Positions 24,098 to 36,622 are shown, counted from the stretch's first letter. The stretch is 64,000 nucleotides of DNA from Dactylonectria macrodidyma (GCA_020744425.1 JAGMUV010000007.1:1426001-1490000), one strand, 5' to 3'. Program-made: numbers and translations. The notes: generated from the sequence alone by a model not told the origin.

Positions 24098-24163
24098 TTT
24101 GATGATGGATATGAGAGGAGGGGAGTCTGAAGGGAGGAGGTGGAGGCAGAACGAGAAGGAAGT

Positions 24164-24216
24164 CTGGCGATGAAAGTCAGGTCAAAGCTAAATTTTCTGG
24201 CTTGGAGCCGACTCAC
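24164..24216 (-). other. Predicted 5' UTR intron of KARI
   Basis: On the minus strand a 53-bp stretch begins GTGAGT, contains a CTGAC branch-like sequence 17-21 bases before its end and closes with GCCAG, 67 bp upstream of the KARI ATG. Size and signals match the coding introns of this window. No coding frame crosses it, so it would lie in the leader. Confidence 0.55.
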
Positions 24217-24361
24217 CGATCTCGGCCAGCGGAGGAGGGTGCAGGAAGTGGGTCCGACGCCGAGAGAGCGGGGCTGGCGGGGGTAGACCTTAGGACAGCA
24301 GAGGGCAAGCGGTCGACTATTTTGGTGGGTTACAGCGCACAATAACCTACAATCGCTGGGG

Positions 24362-24414
24362 GAATTACTGCATTGCTCACTGGAGACTTGAGAATTACTG
24401 CATCGCTTACTGGA
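24362..24414. repeat. 23-bp direct repeat upstream of KARI
   Basis: Two copies at 24362-24384 and 24392-24414, starting GAATTACTGCAT and ending ACTGGA, differ at two positions (both transitions) and are spaced 30 bp start to start. They sit 265-317 bp upstream of the KARI ATG. Confidence 0.75.
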
Positions 24415-25706
24415 CCCGTCACTAGACGGCCAACTGGGACCTCAAGCTACCTACTCCCCTTCAACTTGTCGTTGCGGTCTGGGAACTGTTCTAGCACTGG
24501 ACGGTCTGGCACGCTGAGACCCGAATCGGTGTCTGGGGAGAACACAAATGGCCGGTACCGGGAACCCATCTCCACACCGGGGAACCCGTGCAGGCGCAGG
24601 TACCAAATACCCTCCACCTTGTCCGGAGAAGTCGCACGCCCGCCCGCTGAGGTGTCCACGGCGACTTTTCGTGGGTCAATTGGGATCCAGCGGCTATTAT
24701 TATTGACTCACCCTCTTTTAGAATTCCAGCCAACCACCCCTGGCGACGTCGCTTGTAGCCACCAGGCCTACCAGCTGGCTTCCGACCCTACCATGTCTGG
24801 TGCGTTCGTCAGCAAAGCCGATTCCGTTGCCTCGACCCTGTCTGGCCGTCTGGGGCAACAGCTAGCACCCTTGTTCCACAGCGGCCAGGGTCAGGGCTTC
24901 ACATGGAGAGACCGAGTCGTACTACCTCCGGCCACCGCACGGGTATACCCCGGATGAAGCCCCTCCAAAGATGCCCCTCCACAACCCCCTCCCCCCTCCG
25001 TCAGCTGGGGACCTACCCTAGATGCTGGCTGAATTTCTAATTCCCCTATCACCACCATAACAGACATCGACAAGTAGGCAGGCTGTCATGCGTCTGGAAA
25101 GTTCAAGATATATCCGCTACTCGTAACAAACACATATGTGTTTCCCCTCTAGCGGGTTAAGTCTCTCCCTCCCCGCTCCCCCGAGATATCACTCGGGAAA
25201 AGTGTCAACCCCTGGTTCACTGTATTGTGTCGTGGCTTGCAGACAGCGTTTACCGACTTGAATCCATGTTGGGCAATGGGCCCTCGCAATGTCGGTGAAC
25301 GCCAGCGCACCATCTCTTCGCAATGCACACGTCCGTTTCTTTCCATATGGTCAAACATGTTGGTATGTCTAGTTTTTTGCCAACCGTCTTCCAGCCAGCT
25401 TTCTCGGCCCATAAAAGCAATCGGAATGCTGTCATTACAATAAATGCCCACTCTGATCATAGACTCGTCAGACCCCAGGCGATGCTGCGACTTTTCCTTT
25501 TTATGCTCGCTAAAAATGCTGTCCGCCGTCCTTCTGCTCGTCCATTTAGCCTCGTCCAGGTGCCTCTCTTCGTCCCTATCTTTCCGTCTTCCAGTCTTCC
25601 CATCTCCATCTCCTCATACGCATTGCGTATCCTGCTTCCCCATGAAACGATTCGAGGGATGCATGTTCGACAACACACCTCCGAGTTCGCTCAACCTGCA
25701 CCCGCC
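24415..25706. other. Intergenic region: KARI upstream DNA and UBC12 3' flank
   Basis: No gene supported. One perfect Gcn4/CPC1-type heptamer TGACTCA lies at 24704-24710, 607 bp upstream of the KARI ATG; given its distance it may or may not be used. Confidence 0.5.
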
Positions 25707-26539
25707 CTACTTCAAAACTCGATCGTACGAGGACCCCTTGACCACGCCTCCACCCATGGCCGTCCGTACGTTGCGCTTGAATCCCTCGCGGTTGTTTCGT
25801 AGGTCTTCAGCCGCCTCCTTGTTCAGTGGGTCCGACGCGTTCGGCTCGAGGAAGAGGAACTGTAAACAGTGTTAGCCCATGTCCTGCTACATCGCCTTTC
25901 CGTTATTTAAGCCAGCTCTCCCATTGTAGATTGGTCGCCAGCCAGGGCTGAGAAACTTCTTGGTCACGGCCATAATATAAGAAAGCAATTCGTACCTGTA
26001 GACCCACAATCACCGCGTTGAGGTTCAAGACGGGCTTCCAGTCCTCACGCAGAATGTTCAGGCACACCTTGCCCTCCAAGTCGATGTTGGGGTGGTAAAT
26101 CTTCTCCCGGCACCGAACCTTTGGAGGCTCGTGGGGAAAGCTCTGATTGATTTGGAAATCGAATGTGAACCTGGCTGCCCGGTACATGCCCTCATCAGGC
26201 TCGATCGTAAGGACAAAGTTGAGAATGTCGTCGGGGTCGGGGAAGTCGGTCTGCATCGTCGAACCGAGGGAAAGTTCTGATAGATCTGCCGCACAAAACA
26301 TTAATATCCCTGACGCTGTGTAGCTGGGAGACAGTGTTCCCCATTTGAACGGTCTGAACGGTCTTGACATACCCTTCTGAACGCGTAGTTGCGCAGCGGT
26401 CACCTTCTTCTTCTTGCCCCCGGCAGCCTGTCCCTCAGCATTTTCCGCCTCCTTCTGCTCCTTTTTCTGCCAGAATGTCAGCTCAAAACCCAGCCAGATG
26501 TGTGACAAGAGAACACACCATAGACCATATCTTCAACAT
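25707..26539 (-). CDS. UBC12: NEDD8-conjugating enzyme Ubc12
   Basis: E2 enzyme that transfers the ubiquitin-like protein NEDD8/Rub1 to cullins, activating SCF-type ligases. Four exons: 26539-26519 (21 bp), 26466-26373, 26285-25996 and 25859-25707; 185 aa. The first exon encodes MLKIWSM, matching the start of Ubc12, whose N-terminal extension docks on the NEDD8 E1; [13 protein letters not shown] and a Lys run follow. The UBC fold shows [18 protein letters not shown] and the active-site Cys at about residue 113 in [12 protein letters not shown]; the HPN motif is YHPNIDLEG. The last exon begins [17 protein letters not shown] and ends YDRVLK. In the same minus-strand series as chitin synthase and KARI. 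A run of 18 C (minus strand) sits 57-74 bases before the ATG. Confidence 0.95.
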
Positions 26540-26595
26540 CGTAACAGGTGGAGGCCCAAGTGTGGGCTGTGCTGTTTGCGCTCGGCGAGTGTGGA

Positions 26596-26613
26596 GGGGG
26601 GGGGGGGGGGGGG
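26596..26613. repeat. 18-base G homopolymer (C on the UBC12 strand)
   Basis: Eighteen consecutive G on the plus strand, in the leader/promoter of UBC12. Likely length-variable between strains. Confidence 0.9.
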
Positions 26614-27244
26614 AGTGGACGAGCAAAGTCTCGGAAAGCCTCTGGTCGCAAGAGACAAGAGTGAAAGAAACGCTTGAAATATCACGCAGCTGGCCACGGC
26701 GTCGTGTCTTACGAGAGGGTGGTTGCGGCGGGCAAGGTTGCAGGGCGGCGGCTTAGTCGAAAGGCGATGATGCTTGATAAGATAGCCGTAAGGCAGCCAA
26801 AATCCCAACACACCGAAGTTTAGGCGGCCAACCACAGCCTCGCATCATCATGGCGAACAGACGACCTTGATGACGCACTTCACACAGAATATCCACATAC
26901 TCACGCACGCGCTCACTGATTCACTCACGCACTCACCCAAGGTTGCATAAATTCACACATTTGTTGAGCCCAAAGGAACTTTCAAAATTCATGAGTAAAA
27001 GTTTGTCATAATCCCCGATAGATGCCAAATTAGACTAGATACTTGTCATGTCCAAATCCATTGGAAGACGCCTCAAAAACACAACACTCTTTTGATTGGC
27101 CATCCATTAATACTCAAAACAAGAAGCAAGACGTTACAAAACTCAGGTATCCGATAACGAGCCAATTTATCTACTCTGACACCCGTCATACCATACGTGC
27201 CCTCCATATCCACCGTTTCCCAAAAAGCATGGAGCGTAAAGTAC
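26614..27244. other. Intergenic region: chitin synthase 3' flank and UBC12 promoter
   Basis: Both flanking genes are on the minus strand. No additional gene seen. Confidence 0.6.
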
Positions 27245-30069
27245 TTATCGTCTGGCGAAGCAGCACATGAGACCGGTCTTACCCAAGAACCACAGGAAAC
27301 CCATGAATCGGACGAGCGAGAGCACGGCTGTGGAGTAGAGTAGGAACTTAAAGTAGTTGGCGGTTCGGACGGTGGCAGACTCCTAGAAATGTATGTTAGT
27401 ACAGGGCATTAACCACAAAAGATAAATCTGAATACGTACTCCGATGTGGAAGTTGTCAAAAGTGTCACTGGTGATGACAATGGTGAGGAAAATGTTGGAG
27501 AATAACCACGTAACAACGAGGCCGGTTCGGAAGGACTTGTACGAATCCTCGACATCTGCTTTCTCGATCTCCTCCTCCTCCTTAAAGGGAGCAAGGGCTC
27601 GTCGAACAGTCTGCTCGAACTGACTATCGATGTCTTCCTGCTCCTGCACAACTTCTTCAACCACGACCTCGTTCTTCTCGCCTTTGGTGACATGAGCGGA
27701 AGGTAGAGCCTCGGCCTTGTCGGATCCCTTGGTACCCCAAGAAACATCGTGCCAGTTGTTGAAGGCGTAGACCATGAGAATGTTGATGTACGTGGCCATA
27801 AGGAACAGATACTGAGGGAAAGAGTGGAACATGTGCCAAGGGTCCAGGTACATGAAGGAGGCGATGAAGTTGAGACCATAAATGGTAATGAGGGCCACAA
27901 TAATGACACCAGCCGCACTACTGTCGCCGAAGAAACTATTGACGAAAGCTTCACCAGAAGCAAACGAGATTTGGTCCTCAAGGTTGGTATTCAATGCGCG
28001 AACGACAAGGTAGGCGGATAGAACCAAGATATAGCCCTGGACGAGAGCGAAGAGACCGAACGAGGCGATGTATGTGAACTTGGAACCCTTAGGACGGTTA
28101 CCCAGGGCAAGGATGAACTGCAAGATCACAAAAGCGAGGTAGAGGTACTTGAGAATCGAGTTAACGACGGGAGTCGCTGTGTCACCAAAAGGCCAGCCGT
28201 GGTATCCGGTGGTGACGTTGGGGTTGCCGACCAGGTCCATGATAACGGAAGTTGTGAGATAGTAAGAAGCGAGAGAGAGCCAGGTAAACATGACGTTGAG
28301 GAAGTTGTAGATGAGCTGAATGTGGAAGAAGAACATGCGGATGATGTTGTGACCACTCTTATACATTCGGCCGAAGTGCATCAGGGAGTACAGAGAGGCG
28401 GCGAAAGAACCGTTCAACCATCGACGACGCTGGCTAATAAACTCAGCGGCACCTTCGGGAACATCGGTTTCACCCTTGGCGGCCTTGATGTAGCTCAAGT
28501 GCCATTTCTGGCCAGCCTTGGCGACCAGCTCGAAACACAAGATTCGATCCTCAGCCAAGAACATGTTCTTTTTGAAAATGTTCATACCGTCGATACCCTT
28601 CTTTCCGAGCTGCTTCGACAGGGTGTGATCTCCGTGGAAGTACTGCTCTAGGGGACGGCCCATAATGGCCCGGAATCGGTAGGCAGAGAAAGCACCAGGC
28701 AACACAGATACATATCCGAAAGAGCTCTCCAAGGGCTTATCCAGGATGTTGGAAATCTTGTACTCGAAGTTCTGGACAGCAACCAGGGGATTGAGCAACT
28801 TCTTACCGCCCTTACCCAACATGGCGTGAATCTCACCACAAGCACCGCCGAGGTCCTTGTCGTTGTAGAAACCCTCCCAGAGGGCTAACAGAGATCGGGG
28901 GCTGGGCTTGGTACCAGCATCAAGGAGCAGACAGACCTCGGGGTTCAGGATACGGCCGAAGGCATTGAAGAGCCAACGATGAGAGTTGATCTTCTTGGTG
29001 TTCTTCTGCTTCAAGCAGAAGATGAACTGGACTGGGGGCAGGTTCTGGGGGCTGTCATCGGTAGGTCGGATGAGCTGTTGGTTTGGGGTGACGGAAAGCT
29101 GACTGGTGTACTCGAAAATGTGAGCAACCGTCTCCTTGCCGTCGACATCCTTCTTGACGACACCGTCCTGGTAAATACCAATAGTGGCAAGAACATCAAG
29201 AACGGTCTTATCAGCCTTATCGATACCATCAAAAACCAAGCACACAACAATCTTTTGCCAAGCGGGGCCGCCCTTGTTCCAGAAGGTCGATTTCTTGAGG
29301 TTGACAATGTCACGGATGTTCTGCATGACACCGTGGAGTGTACGGGCAACCAGTACCTTGTCTTCGTTGTAGTAGGTGATAGCAATGAGCAACTCGGTAT
29401 GTCTGTTGTACATGCGGGGTCGCAAATCGTAACCGTTCTTCAGGGTGAAGTCGTTGGGGTCGCAGGTAGCGGCTGTGTATCGCATCTTAACGAATTCCTC
29501 GCTGCCACCCTCAGCATCGCGGTAGCAGGGCTGGATGGCGTTCTTGATGGCGGAAGGCACTGGGTAGTCGATGCTCAGAACGGATCCCTGAACAAGCTTG
29601 ACCTTTCGGGTTTTTGAGCGGCCGAGACCGCCGCCACCGCCCATGGCAGGCTGTTGCTGTCGCTGGACCCAGCTGTCATCGGGGTCAAAGGCGGAGTCAG
29701 GTCGACCGTACGGGCCCTCGTTGCCAAATTGGCCAAACGAGCCATTGTTGTTGCCGCCATGATCACTGCCGAAACCAGGGCCTTGGTGCTGGGCTGCGTT
29801 GGGGGCGTAGGACTCGGTCAGACTGTAAGCGGAGACGGGGCGGTCTGGGGGAGTCCTGGCGCCGAGTCGGTCCTGCTCGTAGCCTGAGTTTAGGAGATGT
29901 CGACCTTGCTCTTCGTCGTTCTCCTGAGGGGGGAGGTGGTACTTTTCATGCACACAGTTAGCACAGGTGTCAGCAGCAGTTGCACGCAGGGTGCACTCAC
30001 GTTGCCTCCAGCAGGAAGATCCTGCATCGGATGGCCACCGTATTCCTGACCACGGCCATTGTACGCCAT
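27245..30069 (-). CDS. Chitin synthase, probably class III
   Basis: Plasma-membrane processive glycosyltransferase that makes chitin from UDP-GlcNAc. Exons 30069-30001, 29941-27440 and 27382-27245; 902 aa. The N-terminal about 150 residues are Gly/Pro/Gln-rich and disordered ([12 protein letters not shown]). The chitin synthase 1-type catalytic core follows: [51 protein letters not shown] (E487-D488-R489) and the product-binding QRRRW at residues 527-531. At least five membrane helices come after [14 protein letters not shown], and the last exon adds two more, ending GLMCCFARR, the usual division I terminus. A continuous 974-codon frame from 30307 exists only by reading through intron 1; the MAYNG start with the 59-bp intron gives the family N-terminus. 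Class III versus class I is judged from N- and C-terminal similarity, not a tree. Confidence 0.93.
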
Positions 30070-33000
30070 TTCGACTAACTTGCTCTGGGAGCCTCGCAAT
30101 GGAGACTGGTCGTATTGAGGGTTGGTGGATCGATTTGTTCGGGATGGCGGTGTTGCGGGTTGAGCTGAGAGCAGCCTTTTTGTTGTGCTTGGGGAAGCGG
30201 GAGCAGCTGAAACAGGAGAAGGAAATCCAATCGCGGTCACGGGCCTCCGTTAAATGGCAAGAGGAGCTACCTGGAGCACAAAGCGGACCGCCAGAGTAAC
30301 TGTTCACAACCTGAAAAAATGAGGCACCAGCCTCAAAAGAACGGTGATAGTTGGGGAGGGAGAAGGGTGAGAGGAAGAGGAGGAGGAGAAGGAGGAGGAT
30401 AGATCAAGATCAGGAGTGACAGGGCGGGAGGGTTTTCAGAAATGTTTTTGATGAAGGACGGGCCTTCTCTCGCTCCACGGGTCAAGGGCCAAGGGCCACA
30501 GCCTGCTTGCAGCGAAGCTGGGCTCTGGAATAGGGGACTGATGGACGCGCTAAGCTGCTGAGCCACTCCACAGTGTTTGGGGGATGCCCATTCCTTGTTC
30601 CACCCAGAGAGACACGAGGAGCCACCCACACACGGCTGCATGCAAAGTACTCCTAGACCAGAGAGAGTACGGTCCTGTACAAGCTCCCGCGCCACCTAAG
30701 CGTTCAGCGGGCTTCCAGCGGGCTCCAGTGTGCCGATGCATGCTCTAGCTACGTCAGTCCGCCCACCAACGCCAACTACCTTGGCTGTAGCCCCCCCAAA
30801 ATAAGCCATAAGCCACCTGGCGCCGCGCCGCTGCGAATGGAGAATGCCCGGGGAATGGATGGAGCCCCTCCTCCCTCTTCCCCCTCCCCTGCAGGTAGTT
30901 AGGTTGCCTTGGTTGCGTCGATTTGCCATCCGTTTATTCGACCATGCATGCGTTGCTCGTTGCTCGTTGCTCGTTGCTCTGCGAAATGCCACCGCTCACA
31001 TCAAAATCAACATGCCCACTTGCCGCCCACATCCATCCCCCTTTCAATTCAATCATGCAGCATGCAGACGCAGAAACCTAGACTCGTCAGCGGCGAATGC
31101 GAACTGGGAACTGCGAGGATCCCAGCCCTAAATCCGCGCTGACCCCCCCTCGTAAGGTCTGCGTGGTGTGCTGTACCTAATTTCCCACAGGCCAGGCTCT
31201 CACTGCTATGGACCGGATAGGTAGTGATGCATCATCATAGGGCCAATGCGTACCCGCTCTGAAGCCCCGGCGGCTTACGATCCTTCCCACCCGGCCTCAG
31301 CCGCTGAGCTTGAGAGACGCCTCATGGCAAGCTCAGTGCATACATAGCAGCGCGGATGGGGGCTAGACGGGCCTGAGAGTCAACCCAGGTGTCCGAGGCT
31401 CACCATCAGTCAGATTTGGCTACTCTAGGCTGAGCGGCTGGGGTCGCACCCACATCTAAGGCTTGCAGCTTGCAGCTTGGGGCTAGGCGATGACAGAGAA
31501 GACGGCAGTCCCGTGTACCGGCTGACGCTGTGCAGGCTTGTGCTTGTGCCATCAGATCTTCCACCCGCCCATCCCTCTCCAGTTGTCGGCCCGTAGAGGA
31601 GCAAGTCCCAGCGAGTCCCAGAACGGTGCCTTGCTGCTGCTTGGGAGGCAAAATCCATCGAGCAATCCCCCTTGGCAGGAACTGGGTCCACCTCTCACTT
31701 CGAAACACGACCAGAGCGTGAAGAATCTGCCATTGATGTCCCAAAAATAGTAAGATTGGCTGGGATGAAGACACTTGGGGCGAGCAACTGGGGCTGGTGT
31801 GGTACGGGCGTAGGTACAACACTGGGGCGCAGGCGCGCTAAAAGCCGTGGTGCACTGGGGTGCTCGTTTTTCGTCTGTGGCCAGACAAGCCAGACCAGGC
31901 TTGGACATCAGCTTACTGCGTGCTTGTGCAGATGCCGACGCAACCAGACCCTCTCGCATGCTCAATCGATTCATCATCCTCATTGCACAGTAAGCATTAG
32001 GCCGACTCTGGAGACATGACAAGCGCAGAAGAGTCTGCCATTCTGACTGCGGGTGGCTTGGCGCGCCAATACTCAAATTCACAGGGCTGGGGAATTGGAA
32101 GCTGGGCTGGAAGCTGGAAGCTGGAGGCAGGGGATCGTTCTTACATTGTCCACCGGCACTGAACGTCTCCGCCTCACGTCAGCTTCTGAATAGCATGCGC
32201 GGTTCATTCATGATCCATGTCCTTTGTCATCGTCCAAGCCCGCCTTTTGCCAATGAGCAGCGGTGGGTGCCAAGGCGCTGGATGGATAGAGCTCATGCTT
32301 AAACTGTCGGCCTTGTTAATTAGCTGAGTGATGTTTTGCTCATCAATCTCAACCATTGGACCTGGCGTCTCTGCGGTGTGAGTGGCTGGTTACCTTCTCA
32401 GGTACTCTATGCGAGGCTCAAGTTGTGGGTACACCTGTCTGTTTCTCTCCTCAGTGACAGCATCCGCCGATACACTGCTTCGCTGGAGTTTCCCCTGCAC
32501 ATCTCGCGCAGGGCAGGGAATTGTCCGGTGGGTAAAGAAGCATTTTAGGCTGGACGATGTGTCGTCAAACGTGGCCCCCCATCCAGACTCAAAAGGACAC
32601 CCATCGCTCGGCTCAGATTCCGAGACAGAATGAAGCCGTGTTCTGTTGTGACATCCGACTCCGTTTACTGGATCTGAGATATCTGGCGGCATGGCACTCT
32701 AATAAATTGCTTTTCAACACTGTACGGGGCAAGTCATGACTCAGCCATTCAAAACCGAGGTGGCGAGGGTTACGCATCACCACCGAGGATGCATATGGCG
32801 AAACACTCGCCAGCTGCCGAGATGTCACCAGCCGCCATTCTTTGGGCACCACATAACCTCTCGGGGCTTGGGTGATGCCTGGCTCCAACAAATTATGTGG
32901 TTGGGAAACTGAGATGTATTCTTATCATCGCCGGACATGCGTATGCGTCGGCGAGACTTCCCTGTTTGCTGTGGTCACCCACATGGCATCTACATGAAAA

Positions 33001-35258
33001 CGGTGCCTCCTGCAGTCCGACCGTTTGCAAGCCATATTATTCATGGGCGTGGACGGATCAGATATCCTCGTTTAGGAAACCAAACGGCCACCTGATGCTG
33101 GGAACAATGTTTTCGCCTGGCACCTTAAAGAAGTTTGTTTGGTTAGAACACTCGAAACATCTTGGAATTTTGGACTCCCATATGAACCACCTTTGGCATT
33201 AATTACAGGGAAGATGGCCGGTGAATGTTTGGGATGTCGTGCTGTCGACCCTGCTTAAAAGCCGAGTCTCGAATGATTTGCCGGAAAGTAACGCGCTGAG
33301 CGAACTTTTGACTGGAGTTTGGGAGGACCAATACCCCGCCAACCCACAAAGGGATGCCCCCCTGATGTTCTCCTCAAGACGGCAAAGATCTGCAAATCAA
33401 TTTCCTCGATGCTCTTACAGTGAGGACGTTTGAAGGTGAGCATGGCACCTTTACCAGTATCTTGCAGGACTTCCCGATATGACACATATGGGTGCGCTTC
33501 GGCTTTCACAGTAGGTACTCTTGGCCGCGCTGATGGCAGCGCTGGCCTGGAAACACCGCAACCAACAGCCAACAGGCGTCGAGAGCCGGGAACGCACGGC
33601 TAGGAGGTTTCTGGAAAAGGCCGCGGTGTTCGGCTCTGATTCGCTGTGGATGCAAATTAACAAATCACAAGAGAGGGCGGCGCAATGCAGCCAGAGCAGC
33701 CACGCAATGCAGCATACGAAGTGCTTGAAGAGCGAGTCCAAGACAACCACCGTCATCGCTGTCGAATCCCCAGGAAAACGGCATGCCCGGGAGCGGCGAA
33801 GCAATTCCTTGACAGAGGGATTTGCCATGATTGCCCCGGAGGTCGCAAGGAACAAAGCCCATTCTGCGACGCCCGGCCGGCGTTTGGTATGCAAACTCGC
33901 GCCACCAGAGCAGACAACCCATCCATCCAGACCCTTGCATGCTGCTGGGTGTGGTGGCCGCAGGCCTTCTTGGGTGGGTTTTCTAGCCAAGCCCATGAAA
34001 AAGGGAAGGGATTGGTTGGGCGAGACAAGCCAAGAGGCCAGGACAGAGCCATGGATGGATGGTGACACTACATCAAAGCCTTGCAAGTCCTTGTGTCCCT
34101 GGACGCCTTTCTTTGGCTCTCACGATTTTGTCCCTCGCGATCATAATGTACGAGTTTCGTACATGGCATCTCGCACAGCAACGCCTACATAGTGTGCCAG
34201 GGAGCTGAACATCTACCGCCTGCTGAGGCATGCCGGCCTAGAGCCATCATCTTCTGGGACAGCAGTTCTAGACAGGGACACGTCGTCTGGTGACCCTCGT
34301 GTTAACTCGCTCACAAAGCCTGCCTTCACCTGATCCGGCCTGAAGCTGGCTGGGCGGCGCGGACCATGCGGCACCTGAGCTCAGAGAGGTAGTGAGTTAT
34401 TACCGTGCTCTGAGCTTGCTCAATCACCATTCGCCATCCACCACCCACTCTCCATCTAGCGTCAAGGTTCCATCAATAACACAGTGCTGGCTCTGAAATC
34501 AAGGGGTTTTCCGCACAGAGTGGTGGGCATGGTTCCAGGGTTATTTGGGGGCGCTTTGCTCGTTGCAGTGGGCTCGCAGTGGACTGGTGGCGCTACGCCA
34601 GACTCCGAATCAGGGGCGGTAGACGCCATGGCACACCGTGCGAAATACTGGCGGCCGTTTAATTGTTTCGCTAGCCCCAAAGTAACCTAGTGGGCCGGAA
34701 TCCCCTGTCGCACCTGCTCCATGTCCTGGAGCGCTCGCCCAGTCGCGGGCCTTCTGCTGGGGCGCTCTTCGCACGTCTCGGTCCTCTTGACCCTCTCCTC
34801 TCGCTCCTTCATCCTCTCTCAGCCCAACGAGCGCATCTGCGAAACCATCGATCCTTCAATCCCTCCCGACTTGCAGCGGAATCTCTGGTATACTAACCTT
34901 TGATTCGTTTTGCTTCTTTGTCGCCGTGGTCGATGATGTTCCATTCTTTACTCATTTAGAGCACTCTTTTCTATTCCCTCCTTGGAGCCAGTCTCTCATT
35001 CCACTCGTTATCCTATCCCACTCCCGCCCAGCCGTCTCACATCGCCCAATTCGCCTCCATCTTGCGCATCGATTGTTCACTCTACTCGGGCGCGAAGGAC
35101 TCTCACGAATCAGCCGATCTCTCATTTCATTTTAAATATCATATCGAATATCCACTGCCAGAATCAACCGTCAACTGCCAAGCTAGGCCGAAGAGATCAT
35201 CCAAAGTGATCGACACTCGACAACTTAACCACAATACGATCATCCCCCGCCTGTCATC
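30070..35258. other. 5.2-kb divergent intergenic region between chitin synthase and OPY2-like gene
   Basis: No gene supported. Frames such as 33521-34192 (plus) and 33451-34086 (minus) overlap each other, lack domains and have no coherent exon extensions. The last 550 bp or so before OPY2 are pyrimidine-rich, as in a 5' leader. It should hold the promoters of both genes. Confidence 0.55.
30951..30978. repeat. Tandem repeat CGTTGCT x4
   Basis: Four perfect 7-bp copies in the upstream region of the chitin synthase gene. Confidence 0.9.
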
Positions 35259-36622
35259 ATGGAGGAGACGCGGTTCCTCATTGCTAGGGATTTGGACGAG
35301 TTGAGCCAGGGTAAATGAAGGACCGGACACTTACAGTTGACAACATTATTAACATCGTCTTCATAGTGATGCATTTGGTTCCTCGAAGCACCAACTGCGT
35401 GGCCTGCGACGACACTACCGAACTCGAATGTCCCAAGTGTGGTGATGGCGAGAGCTGCCAGTTCACCGTTCCCCTCGACTGCACACAATGCGCGAAGTCG
35501 ATCTGCATGGCAGATGACACGTCCAGCACCAAATCAAGCAGCAGTGGCCCTAGTGTGGGAGGTATTGTTGGCGGCGTCCTTGGTGGTCTAGTCGTTATCG
35601 CCGTTGCCACTTACTTGGTCTGGAGGTTCTGTATCAAGCCGAAGAGATCTCAGATTCCCACGTCCATCTACGTGCAAGACATGGACGCTATCCAAGGCTC
35701 TGAGAAGGATGCCGGCTCGAGGAGGTCTCGACCCCCCTCAACACATACCGTCCACTCCATCGCATCGACTGTTCTTACCCGAGCATCCAACATCATCCAG
35801 ATTGCCTATATCCCTGGTGTCACGAACCGGGCGACTCCGAACTCCCCCAGCGTCCCAGTACCCCCCGTTCCTCCGATTCCTGTGCAGCATACCGACGGCC
35901 GAAGCCCCACAGGAAACGACGAGCAGCACTTTTTCGTCCCGGGCGATCTCCGAGACTCAACGTACTCTGGCCTCTCTGGATACTCAAACCGAACCTCGTA
36001 TGCCCGCACTTCATATGCGCCCCGATCTAGTGTTGCATCAACAATCTATGGCAAGCAAGCCCAAGTCCAGGTCCCCGCTCAAACTGGCATGCGTGCCAAG
36101 CCTACTGTTGTCAGCGTTCGGTCTACTGGAAACAACAGCTCGGAACCAAACACACCCCCAGTCCCGGCGATTGATTTCCACAGATTCGGCTCAGGGCGAC
36201 CAAAGAGCGGAGCCAGTGCGTTCAGCGTCGGTTCGACGTTCCTCAACAGTGCCAACACTGCTACGCAGGCTCGTGCCCAGGTTGTCAAGGTTGGAGGACT
36301 GAAGAAGATCGATATTCCTCCCAAGTCTGACACCGACTCATCAACGCTCTCGCTGCCCACTGGATCACGACCTACCACGCCAGGGGGAAATGCGACTCGA
36401 GACTCAAGTGCGATTACCATCATTGAGGACTCTCCCTCAGTAGATCAAGGTCCATTCTCAGACCCCCCGGACCGGTCAACCCCACAGAAGTCGAGCACCG
36501 CGCCCGGGCTGGGAGCAGTGATGGAAGACTCTGCCGGTGAGACGGACCGGGGATCTGAACGAGTAGGCTCCCAGCGACGAGACAGCAGTCCGTTTGGAGA
36601 CCAACACGCGACTAAGGAATAA
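35259..36622 (+). CDS. OPY2: Opy2-like membrane anchor of the HOG/filamentous-growth pathway
   Basis: Single-pass plasma-membrane protein. Exons 35259-35310 and 35367-36622; 435 aa. Residues 28-64 carry eight cysteines (28, 31, 39, 42, 48, 56, 59, 64) in the pattern of the Opy2 N-terminal domain: CVACDD, CPKCGDGESC, DCTQCAKSIC. A Ser-rich stalk leads to a Gly-rich transmembrane helix at about 80-104 (GGIVGGVLGGLVVIAVATYL), then RFCIKPKR and a long Ser/Thr/Pro-rich cytosolic tail with many possible proline-directed phosphorylation sites. In yeast, Opy2 recruits the Ste50-Ste11 module to the membrane. No classical signal peptide, as in Opy2. The intron (56 bp, donor GTAAAT, acceptor CATAG) joins MEETRFLIARDLDELSQ to the cysteine domain; an in-frame ATG inside the intron offers an alternative N-terminus. 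Confidence 0.82.

Noticed and set aside
24373..24957. 194-codon plus-strand frame upstream of KARI
   Set aside because: No domain; overlaps repeats and the presumed KARI promoter.
28979..29617. 212-codon plus-strand open frame
   Set aside because: Antisense shadow of the chitin synthase catalytic exon.
27383..30307. Single 974-codon chitin synthase frame starting at 30307
   Set aside because: The first about 120 codons come from 5' leader and intron 1 read-through; the spliced start at 30069 gives the family N-terminus [12 protein letters not shown] and a normal 902-aa length.
33451..34192. Overlapping 223- and 211-codon frames on opposite strands in the chitin synthase/OPY2 gap
   Set aside because: No recognisable domain, no hydrophobic or family-like pattern, no splice-supported extension; mutual overlap suggests stop-poor composition only.
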